Positions 7,318 to 9,299 of a stretch of 9,299 nucleotides of DNA are shown here, in pieces. The notes below the pieces were generated by a model. The model ran no database searches. It was not told the DNA's origin and was given only the letters and a program-made list of their open reading frames with translations. The DNA is from JBDREF01 sp043820045. Lineage in GTDB: Bacteria > Planctomycetota > Phycisphaerae > Sedimentisphaerales > Anaerobacaceae. The first letter of the stretch is position 1; the number at the start of each line of letters is the position of its first letter. The translations under genes and the position numbers were made by a program. Where the stretch lies: contig JBDREF010000480.1 of the NCBI GenBank assembly GCA_043820045.1, forward strand, positions 1-9,299. Reading direction: 5' to 3'.

Positions 7318-8115
7318 TCACTGACTGGATGGTTGACTCAACTCCTTGATGAGAATGCGACGGAACTGTAGGAAAGACGCTCCCCATTCTCCATCCTTCC
7401 GATCACCATGATGTTGCAAGGCAATTGGCCCCTGAGCCGGGACGCCAGGCAACTGAGCGTTATATAGGACGAGCTTCCCATTTAGCGTGACCGTCAGACG
7501 GTCTCCCTTCATAATGATATGGAAAGCGTTCCATTCACCAATCGGCCGGTCAGCCTTGGCCTTTGGCGTCACGCTGGCATGGACCTCGGGCGAAAACGCC
7601 GGATCGGTACGATAACCCCATACCTCGCCCGAACCGACCGGCCAGCACCAGATGTTCACTTGAGACCTGTGCTGGCCACGGAGAAAGATCCCAGAATCCG
7701 TATTCTGGACCTCGATCAGCATTTCCTTGCCGGAATTGTCCTTTTGGTATGTCCCATCGGGGAGAATAATCTTTGCGGCCCGGTTTATGTAGGGACTTCT
7801 CTTGATCCGCCAGTCCACCAGCAACTCGAAATCGCTGTAGCTCTTGGTGGTCCACAAGTTCTTATCACCCCGTCCTTCGTGAGGGTCACAGTCGATAACT
7901 CCCCCGACAACCTGCCAATCCCGGTGCTCGGACTGTCGCACCTCCCAGCCATCCAGGTTGATTCCGTTGAACAGCGGTACGAATCCTTCCGGTACGATCT
8001 TGTCCGGTCCCGCTGCGGCTCGTGGTTCGGAGGCGGGTGCCTGGATCTTCTGGTGGCACGAAGTGGTCACCAGAAGAAAGCTGGTAGGCAACAGTAAACA
8101 TATTATGCTGCGCAC
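7318..8115 (-). CDS. DUF1080 lipoprotein (3-keto-disaccharide hydrolase family)
   Basis: This 265-residue protein belongs to the DUF1080 / 3-keto-disaccharide hydrolase family (PF06439), whose concanavalin-like beta-sandwich fold acts on glycosides or binds sugars outside the cytoplasm. Residues 1-20 are a lipoprotein signal with Cys20 in TTSC. A short linker follows, then the domain opens with FVPLFNGINLDGWEVR (45-60). Other family landmarks are the WQVVGGVIDC strand (67-76), YSDFELLVDWRI (93-104), NTDSGIFLRGQ (138-148), the EWNAFHIIMKGDRLTVTLNG run (194-213) and PIALQHHGD (230-238). Length is normal for a single-domain member. The start is GTG 8115, preceded by AAAGGAA at 8-base spacing. 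It has its own promoter (8154-8181) and is followed by repeat copy R3. Such genes are very abundant in planctomycete carbohydrate loci. Substrate cannot be told from sequence. Confidence 0.88.
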   Translation of the reverse strand: MRSIICLLLPTSFLLVTTSCHQKIQAPASEPRAAAGPDKIVPEGFVPLFNGINLDGWEVRQSEHRDWQVVGGVIDCDPHEGRGDKNLWTTKSYSDFELLVDWRIKRSPYINRAAKIILPDGTYQKDNSGKEMLIEVQNTDSGIFLRGQHRSQVNIWCWPVGSGEVWGYRTDPAFSPEVHASVTPKAKADRPIGEWNAFHIIMKGDRLTVTLNGKLVLYNAQLPGVPAQGPIALQHHGDRKDGEWGASFLQFRRILIKELSQPSSQ

Positions 8116-8153
8116 GACGATGTTCCTTTCAAGTCACAGATAGACTATCTGGC

Positions 8154-8181
8154 ATTGTAATCAATCCACTGTCAATGGCAA
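8154..8181 (-). promoter_or_regulatory. Sigma70-like promoter for the DUF1080 gene
   Basis: On the minus strand TTGCCA (8181-8176) and TACAAT (8159-8154) are 16 bases apart, each one mismatch from consensus. Transcription would start near 8147, giving a leader of about 32 bases that contains the ribosome binding site. A TTGACA nearby has no good -10 at proper spacing. Confidence 0.5.
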
Positions 8182-8236
8182 GACAGGTCTTGGGCTGCTT
8201 TCGGTACTAACCGACCATTGAAAACAACAATACGGG

Positions 8237-8317
8237 ACAACCTTCGGCCGTCCAGGGCAATGGCTTCGGATCTCTCACACAAACCGCCCGCCCGGCCAGT
8301 CGCGGGGCGGGGTGGGG
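8237..8317. repeat. Dispersed GC-rich repeat, copy R4
   Basis: The far-left flank ACAACCTTCGGCCGTCCAG (8237-8255) matches R2. GGCTTCGGATCTCTCACAC (8262-8280) matches R3. The core AAACCGCCCGCCCGG then runs through CCAGTCGCGGG to GGGGTGGGG at 8317. This is the most complete copy. It is 22 bases downstream of the stop codon of the pectate lyase-like gene, and that spacer (GTTGG, then GACTA) resembles the one beside R1. Confidence 0.8.
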
Positions 8318-8339
8318 ATTTGTTGGACGGTGGAGTGGA

Positions 8340-9299
8340 CTACTTGCTATGCTCCCCGATGACTTCGATCATGTCCGGTACAAGGCTGTTCATATATTCC
8401 TCGAGATTCGTGTATCCGTCGCCGTCTGTATCCCCATTGTGATCAACGGGATCTCTGGGGTCAAGGCCGTGAATCTTCTCCCACGCGTTTGGAATACCGT
8501 CGCGATCTATGTCCCAGTCATCTGGCCGCCGTACCTCAGGATAGCTATCCCATCCACCCACCTCGTCCTGCGAATCGATCAGTTCTCCTCTGCCCGTAAT
8601 GATATTCTCGATGATTCTTTCATCCACGCGGTCCCGCACGAGTGAGCAGCCGGCGTATCGGAGGCACATTTCATAGGCCCCTCGAGCGATTTGGGTGTAT
8701 GGCTCGAAATCTCCCAGCTCGAACGGCTCATTCGAAGCCCACTGTCCCCGCGACGTCGACATGTAGCTTCCGCTGTTGGTATATATCACAGCACAATAAT
8801 TATCTTCGGTGAAGCGTTTGGGCATGCCTTCGAAGTAATTTCCCATCATGAACCCTCTGGCTTTTGTCGTATCCCCGTCCTTCATCTGCATCGGTGGATC
8901 CTCCAGACCAGAGCAGGGTCCCGGCTTGTAGTAGTTGTTCACTACGTTGAGCCTCATGCCACCGAAATTTGTTGGACCCTGCCAGTTGAAGTTGACGCAG
9001 TTTCGATACTCGACAACGACATGGGCATAGCCTTTACTGCCGGTTCCGCCTCCAATCGTCGGATGCCTGTTCCGTGATGTGGAATAGACGTTGTGATGCA
9101 GTGTTGTGTTTCCCTGGCAGTCGCGCAGCGACGTACACATGGCATGGGCGCCCTTCTCATAATGAATCGAATTGTGGAGCGCTTCGGCGTACAGCAGCCA
9201 CTGCAAGGTCATGTTGCTGTTGCCGCGGTAGTCGGAGTTGCCGTCGATCCCCCAGCTCAAAGAGAGGTGATCCAAAATGATTTGATCACAATAATCGAC
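8340..9299 (-). CDS. Pectate lyase-like protein with C-terminal calcium-binding loops (N-terminus outside the window)
   Basis: The frame is open to the window edge, giving 319 visible residues without the N-terminus. The product probably cleaves pectin-type polysaccharide by beta-elimination in the periplasm or outside the cell. The visible part begins inside the parallel beta-helix: IILDHLSLSWGID (7-19) is the strand signature of PL1-type pectate lyases. LHHNVYSTSRNRHP (67-80) corresponds to the HHNxYxxxxxRxP region that carries the catalytic arginine. NVVNNYYKPGP (118-128) is another coil. After the helix comes ARGAYEMCLRYAGCSL (205-220), a stretch through DSQDEVGGW, then two EF-hand-type loops, DIDRDGIPNAWE (263-274) and DTDGDGYTNLEE (290-301), with full DxDxDG ligands. 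Calcium binding is expected. The many cysteines suit an exported protein. The downstream side carries repeat copy R4. Other polysaccharide lyases with the same fold remain possible. Confidence 0.82.
   Translation of the reverse strand, partial: VDYCDQIILDHLSLSWGIDGNSDYRGNSNMTLQWLLYAEALHNSIHYEKGAHAMCTSLRDCQGNTTLHHNVYSTSRNRHPTIGGGTGSKGYAHVVVEYRNCVNFNWQGPTNFGGMRLNVVNNYYKPGPCSGLEDPPMQMKDGDTTKARGFMMGNYFEGMPKRFTEDNYCAVIYTNSGSYMSTSRGQWASNEPFELGDFEPYTQIARGAYEMCLRYAGCSLVRDRVDERIIENIITGRGELIDSQDEVGGWDSYPEVRRPDDWDIDRDGIPNAWEKIHGLDPRDPVDHNGDTDGDGYTNLEEYMNSLVPDMIEVIGEHSK

Noticed and set aside
4044..8317. CRISPR array
   Set aside because: The copies are hundreds to thousands of bases apart, imperfect, and separated by genes.
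8237..8340. Integron-type attC sites: one repeat per gene, and GTTGGAC (R4) and GTTGGGT (R1) fit the GTTRRRY core
   Set aside because: R2 and R3 do not have that core, matching RYYYAAC partners at proper spacing are absent, the genes carry their own promoters, and no integrase is visible.

Overview
The window looks like a carbohydrate-degradation segment from a Gram-negative environmental bacterium, most likely of the Planctomycetota or a neighbouring group (PVC superphylum, Hydrogenedentota-like). The basis is gene content: a DUF1080 (3-keto-disaccharide hydrolase) lipoprotein, a large two-domain alpha/beta-hydrolase of a type common in planctomycetes, a right-handed beta-helix protein, an EF-hand-bearing pectate lyase and an ankyrin-repeat lipoprotein. 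No rRNA, tRNA or housekeeping marker is present, so the assignment is tentative.

Layout. A strong sigma70-like promoter (56-84) drives a plus-strand lipoprotein esterase (165-1418). Everything else is on the minus strand. Read in its own direction this strand carries the 3' part of a pectate lyase-like protein (9299-8340), a DUF1080 lipoprotein (8115-7318), an ankyrin lipoprotein pseudogene with two in-frame stops (7017-6514), a two-domain alpha/beta-hydrolase (6342-4108) and a TPR-plus-beta-helix protein (3897-1519). The last is convergent with the esterase.

Three of the minus-strand genes have their own recognisable -35/-10 promoter, so the locus looks like a row of single-gene units rather than one operon. 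All intact products carry export or lipoprotein signals, or (the pectate lyase, whose N-terminus is outside) are of a normally exported type. Together they could de-esterify and cleave plant- or algal-type polysaccharides outside the cytoplasm. No transporter, sugar kinase or regulator is visible here.

The most notable unexplained structure is a GC-rich dispersed repeat present in four copies (R1 4044-4090, R2 6435-6513, R3 7256-7313, R4 8237-8317). Each lies between the stop codon of one minus-strand gene and the upstream region of the next, and similarity runs up to or into the stop codon. The copies share AAACCGCC-type and CCCG-loop-CGGG elements. Three of them also share a longer flank. 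Their role is unknown.
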